Part shown: piece after piece, positions 33,250 through 44,642 of the stretch | Numbering within the stretch: the stretch's first letter is position 1 | How the letters are laid out: every line of letters begins with the position of its first letter | Assembly (NCBI GenBank): GCA_007844125.1 | Contig: CM017564.1 | Coordinates: 18,859,639 to 18,923,638 of the forward strand | Length of the DNA stretch: 64,000 nt | DNA from: Sinonovacula constricta | Taxonomy: Eukaryota > Mollusca > Bivalvia > Cardiida > Solecurtidae | Direction: 5' to 3' | Program-made: the position numbers and the translations under genes | The notes under the pieces: model-generated | What the model was told of the DNA's origin: nothing | Databases searched by the model: none | The model's input: the letters and a program-made list of their open reading frames with translations, nothing else

Positions 33250-33660
33250 CTAGCAGAACATGAGATCACCATGAAGAAGATCTGCAGCTAACTGATACGC
33301 TGACATCTCAAAGTCCTCAGCATCATCATCATAATTCTCTGTCTGAGTCCAGTACGCCACCTTGTAGACCATCTTAGCAACCCTTAGTTTTTCGACCTTG
33401 GCATTATACACAACAAGAAAGGCATAGACGCTATTAGGTATATATTCCGTCTTCTTGTTATTTTTTTTCTTTTGTTCTCTTTTTAAAGTATTTTTTTGAT
33501 ATACATTTGAATACTATATTTATTATTAATTTAAGCAAATAATAAATAGGTAAAGGTATGTATCACCCACTGTACGGAAGAACTCCTCACAGGTAATTTC
33601 TCTGTTATCGTACTTGGACCATGCGGACAACAGTTGCTCCTCCAATTTCACGTACTCAAG
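33250..33660 (-). pseudogene. C-terminal fragment of a paralogue of the 1003-residue protein
   Basis: Minus-strand reading of 33250-33455 ends YQLAADLLHGDLMFC and a stop. This aligns with the end of the 28.8-31.8 kb protein (YELGADLINGDLMFC). Upstream, KMVYKVAYWTQTENYDDDAED matches ICYIVAYWLPDEETYDEDSED in the intact gene. A second exon near 33572-33660 reads LEEQLLSAWSKYDNREITCE. The sequences are clearly diverged, so this is an old relative, not a recent copy. The DDE-like core is missing. Confidence 0.7.
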
Positions 33661-33839
33661 TATGTCGGCGTTGTCTCAAAAGCACAGACTCGGAAAGAAG
33701 CTGGCAAGTCAATGGATCCATTTTTGCTTCTTCCAGAAGCAGACCCAGCAGGACAATAAAACATGTGTAAAGTAAAAAATATATTGGAACCAATTTTGTT
33801 ACAAAAATGTTAATCCCATACCTGTACCACAGATCCTGT

Positions 33840-33927
33840 GTTGCCATCTCTCACATGCATCACAGGAAACTTCGTGCTGTCGAGCAGTAACCACTCTGCC
33901 ACAATCCACACACAAATCCGACATCAC
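33840..33927 (-). pseudogene. Zinc-finger exon, start of a transposon-type protein
   Basis: An ATG near 33924 (-) opens MSDLCVDCGRVVTARQHE, then VSCDACERWQHRICG. The C-x2-C...C-x2-C-x-x-W-x-H-x2-C pattern is the N-terminal finger seen in many invertebrate transposon-borne proteins, some with a MULE transposase (from memory). The 33656-33790 stretch downstream has broken frames. It may be exon 1 of the same remnant as 33250-33660, but that is not shown. Confidence 0.45.
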
Positions 33928-34143
33928 AAAAATATTAACCTAGTTAAACTTATCAAAACACTAATATTTCCAATATAAGATTAAGTTATCAAACCAGTAT
34001 AGTCTAATTATACACAGATTATCAATTACAGTAACACTTGCCGTGTGTCACGTACGAAGTGCATAAATACAATAATACAATGCATTAATACTTTTTTTGT
34101 AATTGCTGTCTAAGCTTGTTCGTTACAAACATAATAACTGTAT

Positions 34144-34821
34144 TTAATTTACTGCTAATTTGTTTGCATGAGATTTATACTTGTAAACATAGTGTTTTTT
34201 TTTATCAATTAACGTATGTGTTTTCAACAAAGAAACATTGTCGCCCTCCCTGTGAAGGTGAAAGTCTTTCCCTTTTTTTTTGGCTCGAATGCAGAGCTGA
34301 TGGTCATGTTTCCTACAGAGTACGGGCACTTGACTTCCAACAGTCCAGATACCCCACTATCACACACTTTGCCATCTGGCTATGCAGCAATACAAGGAAA
34401 TTTTGGGTTAACTACCATACCGCAAATGTGAACATGGTTCCCAGTTTTTTTCCTGTATATATTAATAGCTACTTTTTCACTAGCAGTACCGTAACATGTT
34501 GCTGCAGACTTGAAGTTTTTCTTTTGCTGCAAACTGTCAATAAACTTCTGTGTTTCGGTAGCTTTCCTCAACATAATCCTACCAAAGTTAGATGCAGTTA
34601 ATCTTCTGCTCCGTTCCTCATGCCACTTCTCACTTGATGCCTGATCTCGTGTGTTTTTCTCAAGCTGCACTGCTTGTTCTTGAGTAATTTGTACACATTG
34701 AAAAATTTGTTCATAATCATGAACAATGTTCATATTGCTAATATCCGGTGTCAAAGGGAATTCAATGTTGCCGCAGCCCGAGCCAACACCATCTTGGTTG
34801 TTGATAGGTTGTAGAAGTGGT
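34144..34821 (-). pseudogene. YqaJ exonuclease remnant, copy 2
   Basis: Follows an acceptor (TTTTGTTTCAG) at 34822. It reads TRDQASSEKWHEERSRRLTA, SNFGRIMLRKATETQ, then AATCYGTASEKVAINIYRKK and HICGMVVNPKFPCIAA. A TAG then replaces the Ser of the usual A-S-P-D-G box, followed by PDGKVCDSGVSGLLEVKCPY (the catalytic E-x-K). A slip in an A8 run near 34270 shifts the frame; in the new frame it continues KGKDFHLHREGDN and VSLLKTHT. Dead. Its 5' end lies only about 75 bp from the plus-strand transposase start, a divergent arrangement unlike the convergent pairs at 3.6-6.5 and 41.4-45.5 kb. Confidence 0.85.
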
Positions 34822-34896
34822 AACTGAAACAAAAATTATAATTTATAGTAGCTATTATTATTGATAAATACCTATTCTGTATTGTAACATTACTAA

Positions 34897-36035
34897 ATGT
34901 TTATACTTTCAGATATTTCACCTCTTGACATGCTGGCCCTATTGGCAGAGAACGAACATCTTAAGCAGCAGTTGAAGTTAGAAACTGAAAATTTCATGCG
35001 AAATTTGGCACAAGTTCTTGTGAATGAGAATCTCAGGCGTCAGAATTCTGTATTGTCCAAAAAGATTAAGGAAAAGAAACAATGTGCAAAAACTCTTAGT
35101 TAAATGACAGTTGAAAGCTTGAAAGAAAGTAAAGACAAAGGAACGTTAAAATACTACACCGGATTTTGCTATGTTCAGTTTCTAAGCATTTTCACTTTCC
35201 TTGTGCCTAACCCTGCAGAGTCCAATTCAATTCCCTCGCACAATTACAAGTGCAATAAAATTGACTCTAAAGAACCAACTGTTGATGTCACTTATTAAAC
35301 TCAGACTTAATTTTCAATTTAAACATCTCGGAAACATATTTGGCATATCATCACAAGACACGGGAGCAATATTTAGACAATGGATCAACTACATGTATTT
35401 TCGCTTTGGTTCAGTATCAATTTGGCCTGACAGGGAAACAATCGTACGCCTCATGCCAGCTAAATACCAAGAGGACTTTTCAACTGCCATGGTGATATTA
35501 GATGAAACAGAGTTGAAATTGGAAAAGCCTAGCTCACTCCGATCTCAAAATCAAGTTTATTCAGACTGCAAGTCATGTACAACTTTGAAAGGACTTGTTG
35601 GGATTGATCCGCGTGGCTCTTTCATTTTCATCTCAACCTTATTCTCATGGTCGATTTCAGATAAAGAAATAACAAGTCAAAGTGGTCTCATTAATGTTTT
35701 GCAACAGTTGTTAGATGCAGGAAGACTTAAAGCGGGTGATGACGTCATGGTTGATAAGGGGTTTTTGATCAAGGAGGAAATTGAAAACTTAGGTCTGAAA
35801 CTGTTAATTGCCCAAGGTGCAGGACAAATGTCACCAGCTGAAGTTTCCCTTACAAAAACATTGCAAAATATCGTGTACATGTAGAACGGGCAATTTCCCG
35901 GGCAAAGAAGTTTAAGATTGTTGACAATCGAATTGAAATTAGCTTGTTTCCAAACATTAACCAAATCTGGTTTTGCTGCTTTGAAATTAGCTTGTTTCCA
36001 AACATTAACCAAATCTGGTTTTGCTGCTGTTTTTT
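34897..36035 (+). pseudogene. IS5-like DDE transposase (ISL2EU-type), divergent subfamily
   Basis: A Leu-rich coiled coil comes first (LAENEHLKQQLKLETENF), stop at 35101. Then VESLKESKDKGTLKYYTGF, a frameshift near 35220-35240, an HTH region (KLTLKNQLLMSLIKLRLNF, FKHLGNIFGISSQDTGAIF), and the DDE core: first Asp in VILDETELK, GLVGIDPRG, ISDKEITSQSG, second Asp in DDVMVDKGFLIKEE. A frameshift near 35865 leads to RVHVERAISRAKKFKIVDNR, which carries the catalytic Glu. A 48-bp block (35933-35980) is then repeated exactly in tandem (35981-36028), adding 16 residues. All three catalytic acids remain, but a stop and two frameshifts make it a pseudogene. No THAP exon is seen. Confidence 0.85.
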
Positions 36036-37581
36036 AACAGGGTTTATGCCCTTTTTTTAATTAATGACTGACATGTGTTTACCTGATAAGATAATGGACT
36101 TCTTAGACATTTTGGTCCAAAGTCTGTTAGCAGAGATTCTGCTGGGTTCGACACCAAGTATGAGATTGGGCTTGATGAAAGCGCCTTCAGATGTAGAAGG
36201 TCTTCTTCTAGGACTTGTATTTTCCTGTAACAAAGTAAACAAGGTTTAAAATGACTCGATTAAAACAGCTGATCTCAAAGTTATTACCCGTAATGATGCT
36301 CTGTTGCTTGTGTAAAATGCATAGGAGTCCCATGTATTTGAAGTAGTGCCGTCCCTTTTGTTATTTAGAAATAATGTTTGTTAAAACACTTCGGAATAAA
36401 TTAAACATTTTAAGAATGAACAGTCATCCTAACTTGCATACATAGATAAAGTAAAAACGTGTATGGCATTTAATCAAAACAAGTTTTATTATCTTCTGAA
36501 AATAGAATAAACTTTATAAAATAACTGTTTTATTATAAAGTCTAACCTTGGTTGTTTTTGACCCTTTTTGATGGTAGTGGAGGTGGCTCAAACAGTTAAA
36601 AAGTCAATAAATTAAAAATACAAGTTTGTAGAACATATGTAGGTGTATGAAGGTGTTATGTACACAAGCCTGTATTTTGAGCTAGTTGGTTTATGTTTAT
36701 ACACCAGTTCATTGTTATTGTTTTGATATCCGATATCTCGCGCATGCGCACTGACTGGTTGGCAAAAGCATGGCGGTTAACAAGAAATCGAATGCGGAAA
36801 ATCTCACATATTTCTCTATAAAATTGGAAAAACTTCGTTTTGTGATTGGCATGATTAATATGTTAAAAAAGAACATGAAAAATGAAAAAAAAAAAAAACA
36901 ACAACAACAATCAAACATTCAGGGCTTTGTACATTGCTCCGGATCGAGGTCTTAGATTATGAGAGTTAGACTCAACTCTTCGAGGCCTGAGATGGGAACT
37001 GGGAGAGGGGTTTCTTGACGTACATCACTCTCAATCTCTATTGGTGGGTTAATGATGAGATTTTGATGACAATGGTGATGAGGATTCCTATAATATAAAT
37101 GATTTGAGTAAAAAATTAAATGAGTAGATTTTAACTAAAAGTATTACTACCATGAAATAAAGTTCTAATTCATTTTTTTAAGGTTTTCTACGTTGAACAA
37201 CTCGATTTCAGATGAGAGGCTTCTACTTAGTCTGGTTCTAGATGGATTATGTAATTATTGGAGTGGAAGAGGCTCACTCAACCTTACTCTGCTCTGAGGG
37301 CTTGTTGTAAAAAGGGGAAGAGTAGTCTGTCTGGATGTTCTTTTTTTCAATTGTTTGAAGAGGAGGAGATAAGCAATTACAACCAAACTCCTAATGAGAG
37401 GCGTCTTACCTATAATAAAATGGAAACAAGAGAAGTTGAGGTTTTCTTCTTCACATACACACACTTGCACAAACATCTAGTAAACACAGCACTCAACATA
37501 CCACTTTTCTTGTTGAATATGAATGTTAAAATTGTACAACTAGTTGTCTGCATTTAAACATGTAGAGTGTTATCTGTTTCT
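36036..37581. other. No confident gene; possible short minus-strand exons
   Basis: Frames at 36057-36242 (-), 36956-37090 (-) and 37200-37400 (-) are Ser/Arg/Pro-rich and partly bounded by splice-like signals, but they show no domain. An ATG at 36770 (+) in a GGCAAAAGCATGGCGG context opens 61 codons ending in a Lys/Gln run. I would not call any of these genes. Confidence 0.4.
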
Positions 37582-38871
37582 TTAGGGACATATGTTTGAC
37601 TGTGCAACAACCTCCATTTCAATACTATCACCAAATCTATGCAACTTGCAATATTTTTTATATATATAACGTATGATATTTAAACAAAGTAAAAGTATAA
37701 GCACACAAACTAAAATAGATATAATTGTAATATAAACTGTTTGAGATTTTGATTTTCCATTACCAACAGGCACATTTTCAATGGTTACAATCTTAGTTAA
37801 AGGATAGGTAACATATTCACCTGAAGTTGTTAGAGCTGTAGTTGTTACCAACATCTGAAAAAAGAAAAAAAATACAAAAGAAAGAAACGTTTTAACATCA
37901 AAATGTTCAACTACATCATCAACTGTTTGTAAGTTAAGTATTATATTATTTGCCTAACTACAAATTCACTTTCTACTTACTATTTTACAACATCTTGTTT
38001 AGAATATTTCATAGAGCTTTTTTTTTTTTTTTTTTTTTTAATCTTTTGCTATTACACAGCTGAGAATAAAATTCGTAATCTCAATGTTCTGATGAGCTTA
38101 GCTACATAAACATAATTAAACTTACAAGAGGACATAGGGGTAGTTCTTCTGATCTGTGTTGCGTCTGCCGCTGTTTTGTCGATCGCTGCCGTGCCTGCTT
38201 GTGTCGTGTCTGCTGTTGTCGTGTCTGCTGTTATCACTGTCATGGCTGCAGCTGTCGTGTCTGCCGTTGACATGTCTACAGCTGTCTTGTCTGTGTCTCG
38301 TGACATGGCTTTTGTTGATCTATCAACAGCAGCTGAGTCTCTGGTGGGCTGCAACGTAAAAATTCTCTGTTTAGTCAAATGTATTTCATTTTCTCTCAAA
38401 CTACATGTAAACAGGCCTAGATCAAGGAACCCACTATCAATATCCCATTGATGCAACACTACACACCTCCTTTTAATAGCAGTGTGGTTATATTAGTTAT
38501 ATGCAATGAATCTATCTACAAACGCGTATGCTGTTAATGAAAATTAAAGAAAAACTTTGGTAAATCCGAAAACTAGCAAGAATACTAATACAATGAAATA
38601 TAGTTACCTCACATGACAGTGATACTTTCGTCTCTACAAGGTGGAGTTCGATATGCCTGCTGGTGACGATGTTGCTACACGTAGCAAAACCATACAAAAC
38701 CGTTATCCTCTCTACATGAGAATTCTTTAGTTGAAGAAGCCTATGTTCTAGTCTATCTACTACTACAATCAAGACATCTGACGCTTGATTATATTGGTAT
38801 CTGCCTTCATCGGACAATCTACAATTGAGTTTCCCTTCACTCGATTTGCACTTATATCTCAAGTACAATGT
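37582..38871 (-). CDS. Putative single-pass cell-surface protein, last three exons
   Basis: Three exons join in phase. 38608-38871 (88 codons) starts TLYLRYKCKSSEGKLNC and ends KVSLSCE|GTAACT, with four Cys in a predicted beta-rich ectodomain. 38126-38348 encodes a Thr/Ala/Asp-rich linker (AVDMSTADTTAAAMT, ADTTQAGTAAID), a good O-glycosylation tract. 37582-37835 reads LTTSGEYVTYPLTKIVTI, then a ~24-residue hydrophobic segment (VYITIISILVCVLILLLCLN), a basic stop-transfer (RYIYKKYCK) and a ~20-residue cytoplasmic tail. The split codon between exons 2 and 3 uses acceptor CTACAG|CTCTAACAAC. Signal peptide and upstream exons are not found. Family unrecognised, but it looks like a real host gene fragment with no broken frames. 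Confidence 0.5.
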
Positions 38872-38960
38872 CTAATTTTAGCGTTTCCCACGTGTTTGTT
38901 TTTTTCCAAATCAATTTAGTGGTTGATGCAAATTGTATTCTTCATTGAGGTTAAGAAGCC

Positions 38961-39303
38961 TCTTTACAAAGTCCATTCTCCAAACGGTAAATTGTTAGCA
39001 CCATTCGCCTCAGTTTGTCTTTCCACTGATCGGTTTTCATTATATCCAAAAAGTCTCCTCGAAATCACCATTTTGTGCAAGTTAATCATTTCTGGTGAAA
39101 TGTTGGAAATTCTTATAATATCCTCCCATGCCAGCACTATGGTAGACTCATTCACAGCTTCTAACATGTTATCGAAATAAAAGTCGATGTAATATTCCTC
39201 ATCGCCTTCATTATCCATTCTCATAACACAGTCATGCTGGTTTTGAGAGGGGTGATCAATTTCGCAACCATAACAGCTTCTTTTGATGGCAAAATCTTTC
39301 ACC
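38961..39303 (-). CDS. Cys-rich exon of unknown family
   Basis: Follows acceptor GCTATAG near 39304 and reads VKDFAIKRSCYGCEIDHPSQ, NQHDCVMRM, an acidic stretch (DNEGDEEYYIDFYFDN) and a helical end to a TAA near 38961. The C-x2-C-x6-SQ-x2-H-x-C pattern suggests a small zinc-binding fold that I associate, weakly, with repetitive element proteins of invertebrates. Upstream exons not found. Confidence 0.4.
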
Positions 39304-40454
39304 TATAGCAACGCTTTCGCATACATGAAATCAAAGTAGGAGTTCATCAATCCATTGTTTTCACGTGACGTCATCGAAACTTGCGCAACGGCATATCCGC
39401 CATTTTGATTCCCTGTGCAAGCAACAACAAAGCTTTCAACTTGTATAATCAAAGCTTATGCTCACAAATGCCTATCTGTTGAAATTTTGGATGTTCTAAT
39501 AGGCCAGGAGTAAGTAAAATATTAAAAGACTGCTTGATGAATATGGGCCGTAGATCTAGTAAATAAACTAGTGCCTCAAGAAAGCTATACCACACGTTTG
39601 CAAGGACATTAAAGTGAAAACAAAACAGAAAACAATTTGTATACAGTATATTTTACTTAAGAGACTGCACATTATGTACACAAATCAAATTTATCAAATG
39701 CTATTAACTGACATATGATACATGTTTACAATTTACTTAAAATAATATTTCCAACAAACCTGAAAATAAGATTGATAATAGAAATTTACATTAACACAGA
39801 ATAAATAAATTAACACAGTAAACTCGTACAGAGCAACATGAATCTGACTTGCCCATCATATAGAATTCAGCCATCACCAAGGCTACCATATTATACATCT
39901 GACAACATAATTACGTTATCACATTATATAATTTGGAATAGTGTCATCATTATGATCAAGCTACCACATTTTCAATTAGCACATCGCAAAGAATACTGTC
40001 ATAACAAAGGCTATTATATAAAACATTATAACATTTACATTATCACATTTTATTATTATAAAATAGTAATATCATAATCATTAAGCTACCACATTTTCAA
40101 TGAGCACATCACAAAGGCTATACATTATCAAATTCACATTATCATATATTATGAATATAAAATAGGATCATGATTATGACCAAACTACCACATTTTTTCA
40201 ATTAATAAAAAAGGAATACTGTCATTACCCAATGTATTGTATAATAATGATATATTGTCACATTTTAAATTATCACATTTATTTTTCTCATGTGCAGAAG
40301 AGAATAAAACATGGTTTAGAACACTCATTCAAAATGTTTTACTTTATATTAAGCGCAAAAAAAAAGTTTTTTTAAGAATTGTTTTTTTTAAGTCTTACAG
40401 AAAAGTCACTATTGCAAATTCAATTTACAGATGGTACATCTACCGATAGTTTAA
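39304..40454. repeat. AT-rich DNA with a degenerate ~100-125-bp repeat
   Basis: AAGCTACCACATTTTCAAT recurs near 39958 and 40083, and as AAACTACCACATTTTTTCAA near 40182, each followed by related ATCACATTTTATTATTATAA-like text. Three units of an old tandem repeat. The rest holds no gene. On the minus strand an ATGGCGGATATGCCG near 39402 looks like a start codon context but opens only ten codons. Confidence 0.5.
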
Positions 40455-41155
40455 TTAGCACGGCAATGGCTACACACCAACTTTCCTTTGGGGACTCTTT
40501 TCATGCTTATGCATGCAGTGTGGTACCACTGTCTTAAACAAGTGTCATTGTCACATTTAATCATTTTCCGTCCATCATCGACCACACCACACACAAAAAC
40601 AGTCTACTGTTGGGAGGTTTGTTTGCAAAGGCCTCAGGACAGTTGACATGGCAGCCTTTGAGGTGAAATGCCTACACAGCAACTCGGGCATAACATATTC
40701 CTTGTGAAACTGCCTGGCTTTCTCAAGGTTAATGTCTAAACATGCATGGTCTTTGTGGACCCTCTCCAAATGGCAGTCCAGAGGTGTCCATACAAAAAAA
40801 TCACAATAGTCACTTTCTGTCAGGGCCAGCTGCATTTGTATCTGGTAGTAATAAGGATGTGTTTTGGAAAGTTTCTGCTCAATTATCCAATTAACATTCA
40901 GTTTGGAGCTATCCCTGGAGCTATATGGACATTTAATTTCCAAACATCCATTTCCACAACAGTCACAAAAGATTCTGCCATCAGGACTCGCCCCAAACTC
41001 ACTGTATTTTGGATTTAGAACAAGCCCGCTATCCTCAACCTTAAAGTGTATATGCCTCTCCTTCTGGGCTTGAATGTAGGCCTTCTTGGCATGCCGTTCT
41101 CTTGATGAGCCCCATTCCATGGCAGGAGCTTTTACAGATCTTTTTTCGCCATGAC
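40455..41155 (-). pseudogene. YqaJ nuclease fused to a PHD finger, copy 3 (5' truncated)
   Basis: Reads KRSVKAPAMEWGSSRERHAK, then SGLVLNPKYSEFGASPDGRI with the catalytic Asp, CCGNGCLEIKCPYSSRD with E-x-K, and HPYYYQIQMQLALTESDYCD, a complete YqaJ catalytic core. After VDCFC a one-base slip near 40590 leads to CGVVDDGRKMIKCDNDTC, LRQWYHTACI and VCSHCRAN then a stop, a C-terminal PHD finger. The N-terminal half (SWIM and linker) is missing; similarity ends near 41155. Apart from the slip the frame is clean, so this is the best-preserved YqaJ here. It lies head to head with the YqaJ gene at 41.3 kb. Confidence 0.82.
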
Positions 41156-41329
41156 AGATCTTCAGTAGAGGATTTTGTGTCGAGGGGATACAAGGAATTA
41201 CCCGTTACGCAGGCAACTACCTAAAAACTGTGTAAATGGATTGTTCCAAGGGGACCAAAGGTGGGACCGAAACCAGTTAAAGGTGTTAGTGTAAAGTGTT
41301 AGTGGTGAAATAAAAAAAGAGGTGTTTAG

Positions 41330-42535
41330 AGCATCTGATTATAACCCTCTGCCAACTGAAAAGAGGCATGTTGTGTTGGAAGACTTGAAACAGCTGCATC
41401 ATGCATTAAGTTTGCATTGTCCCAACTTCCATGGGTCAGAGCTGTGGCACAAGCAATAATTCGCCAACACGCATCATACCAGGCAAGTCAAGATCTGGTT
41501 ATACGTGTACCAGACCTACCCAGTATTGTAAGTGTATCGGACCCTATTCTTGTTCCTTCCAGAGTTACTAAGGTCTCAACAAGTTACGAGCCAGTACCCC
41601 TTCTAGAAAAGGTGAAGTTAATGACAACCAATAGTGATTTTGATTCTTTGGCTCACACCGGTGAAGAAATGGAAATGATTGAAAATTTAACAAGAGAACA
41701 ATCAAGTTCAGTTTGGTGGTTCAAATACAGACAGGGTTTAATTACAGCATCCAATTTTCAGCGTGTAGCAAGTCATGTTTCAGCAATGAAGAAAACTGGT
41801 GAAAGTGATGCAACCAAATCACTTATTGATACACTGATCACTGGCGGAAATTTTAAAGGAAATGCAGCAACCAAATATGGTACAAAACAAGAGCCTAAAG
41901 CCATTAAAGCTTACAGAACCTTTGTAGAAGGACTTCATGAAAAAGCAGTTGTTAAAAACAGTGGTCTAGTGTTAAATCGAGATCACCCTTTCCTGGGAGC
42001 ATCTCCAGATGGTATAATGAAATGGTAAACGCCTAGTGGAAGTGAAATACCTATTGTCGTTGTTGGAATCTAACATTGATTCAATGGGCTTTCTAAAAAG
42101 AGATGATGCTGGAAACTTGGAACTAAAAAAATCAGGAAATACTTATTATGCTTAGATTCAGGGACAGATGGGAATAACCGGGGTTCACTTGGCAGATTTA
42201 GTGGTTTGGGATGGCAAATTTGTTACAGTGATTCCAATTTCTTTTGATACGGATTTCTGGGAAAGATTGGGAAGTGGTTTGAGTAACTTTTATATATGCC
42301 GGCTTTGATGAAAAAAAACAGTCACAAGTTTTAAAAGATAGACAAAGCTTGCAAAACAGTGTTAGCATTATCACTCAGAGATATCAGTGTGGAAAGTGTG
42401 GCCAGACACTAAAAAAGCAAGTGTTTTGTGACACGGATGCCAGCATCAACTGTGAATCATTGTGGTTGCAACCAGTGGTTTCACTGGAAGTGTGTTGGGT
42501 ACAGACCCGATCCAGACTTTGATGTTGAACCTTAA
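41330..42535 (+). pseudogene. YqaJ nuclease with C-terminal PHD-like half, copy 4
   Basis: The frame from 41417 gives the linker (VPDLPSIVSVSDPILV), then TREQSSSVWWFKYRQGLITA, SNFQRV, KYGTKQEPKAIKAY and NSGLVLNRDHPFLGASPDGI. The frame shifts at 42028, and the other frame gives KRLVEVKYLLSLLE (E-x-K in an unusual V-E-V-K-Y context). SGNTYYA is followed by TAG in place of the usual Gln codon, then IQGQMGITGVHLADLVVWDG. The end reads QRYQCGKCGQTLKKQ and, after another slip, CGCNQWFHWKCVGYRPDPDF, half of a PHD finger. It faces the THAP-transposase at 43560-45507 in the same convergent order as copy 1. Confidence 0.82.
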
Positions 42536-43202
42536 TGATTCTGTTACAGCTGTGTAAAACAATGTGACCTAGTATATGTTTAAGTTTTAAAGAATTATGT
42601 ATGGTAACTGACATTAAAACTGTGATCAGTATTAGACATTGTTGGCAAAATGCCAGCAAATATGGGTATTTTACATGCCGGTGGAATTTTCCAGTAAATA
42701 CCGGCACATTCTGCTCGATTGAATTGAGCGCCTTGGAATTTATACACTATTTCTTATTACCAACTTTCATATAGATGGAGAAATGTTTTAATGTGAACTA
42801 TAATAAGAGTGCCAACTGTTTATTCAATTAAAATATTTATTGTTTACTTTCCTAAACTTTGCCCTCTTCTTTCATGTTTGTCCTTAATTTGCTGTTTGTT
42901 AAATTTTCACCTTTGTTGAATTATTCTATATTCAGTTAAATGAGCAATAATAATTATCCATTTTTAGTCAGCCATGCAGATTTGAGTTTTTTATCGGCTG
43001 GAATAATGTAAAAACTGCACGTGGCACCTCGAGACCTCTCGTGGTTGCAAACTTCAGCACAGCAGAAATCGTTCTGTCCCATAGCAAAATTAAATTACCT
43101 AAGCCAGTACAGTTCATTTAAAACAACTAAATTTTAATTCCGATGGTTTGTTGTAAAATTTTAATTAATTTTTTAATTTTAATTTCGTAATTTCGAAATG
43201 GT
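42536..43202. other. Spacer between convergent YqaJ and transposase genes
   Basis: AT-rich, no gene. The element block shared with 5421 onward starts at 43203. A TTTTAATTAATTTTTTAATTTTAATTT stretch, given here only by position (about 43151-43185), is low-complexity. Confidence 0.55.
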
Positions 43203-43559
43203 CAATAGGATCGTGTAACTTTGGTAGCAGTTGAATTCATGTATTCATAGTATTTAAAATTACATACCAAACATACTTTAGTCTACACATGAAACTGTTT
43301 TTGTAATCTGTCTATTATCAATGTATTTTTGTGAGTTTTTATGTCTACACATGTACTTTATTTGTATATAACTAAACATGCACATTTAATTCTTAGCTAC
43401 ATTTAATATTCATCCACTTTTTCTGACATTATACATGAAGAGATTAGTGGTAATGTATTTTATGCGTAAAAACCCATATAGACAAACATAAGCTGATGTA
43501 TTCAAGCGAGACACATATTGATGTACAATGATCAGTTATCTCTGTCAATTACAATGTTT
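43203..43559. mobile_element. 3' non-coding end of the IS5-like element, copy 3
   Basis: Closely similar to 5421-5800 (TCAATAGGATCGTGTAAC onward). Together with copy 1 it defines the element's right-hand border on the transposase 3' side. Confidence 0.75.
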
Positions 43560-44584
43560 TTAAAACCACATGTTGTTGTTTCATTACTTGGTCACTAGCC
43601 TTGGCAGTAAGTTTGTGAGCGCAGCACATATTGTTTTAATGGAATCAGCATGTGTGGTCATACTGATAGCCACTGTGTTTTTCAGAATATGAAAACGTTT
43701 CACCCGTTCAATTGCACGTTCCACATGTGACATTTTGCAAAGGGAGGTATTGCCAGTGTTGCACTCCTAACTGCAAGCTCATCTGCAATTAAAAAAAAAC
43801 CTGTCTGCAAGCACTTGGTCACCATGCTTAATAAAGTCATAGAAACCTGATTTCTCAGTGATCTCCTGGTCTGACACTCTGCTACCCCAGCACTTAGAAA
43901 TGAAACTGACTGCCCAATAAGGGGTTATTCCAATTAAGAATTTCATGGTGGTGTGGCTCTTGTAGTTAGACCAGGTCTTTGCTCGCGCATCGAAATTTGA
44001 TGGTCTCTGCATAAACACCTCACTAAAGTCTATGATCACTCTACAGCGTCTGTATTTCTTTCGAAATGATTTAGGCATGTTTTTCATTATCACCTCTTTG
44101 ATGGCCATTTAATTAAGCATTTCAGTCTTTTGGCTAGAACTGGGAGGCATGGACCTAGAATGGTTAAAACATTGTGTTGGTGCTATCTGAAAGCGAAATG
44201 CAAGATCCTTGTTTGTCAAATTGAGTCGTTTTATTAACACTAGCAAGATTATGTCTTCTTTACCTAACTTTCCAAGTGGTTTAAAGCGCATTGATACAAG
44301 CGAAAAGATGCGGTAGAAAACAGCTAAGAAAGGCAGTCCAGTCATTGAAGAAATGTGTGATTTACTCAAATTCTTCACTGTAAACTTAGTTTAATTCAAT
44401 TCCTGTTTCAAGTCCCTGATTTCATTCATAAGTCGGTGGTATTCAGTCTGAAGTTTTCTGTGATCATCTTGCAGTTGGTCTTATTTCTGTTGAAGAGGGT
44501 CACTCTCTGTTTGTGTCTGTGCTGGAAAAAACAACAACAATTCAATGATTGGCTTAATTATCTGATATAACCATTTATACACTG

Positions 44585-44642
<58 letters not shown>

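Noticed and set aside
36057..36955. Short frames at 36057-36242 (-) and 36770-36955 (+)
   Set aside because: No domain and weak context; the second ends in a low-complexity Lys/Gln run.
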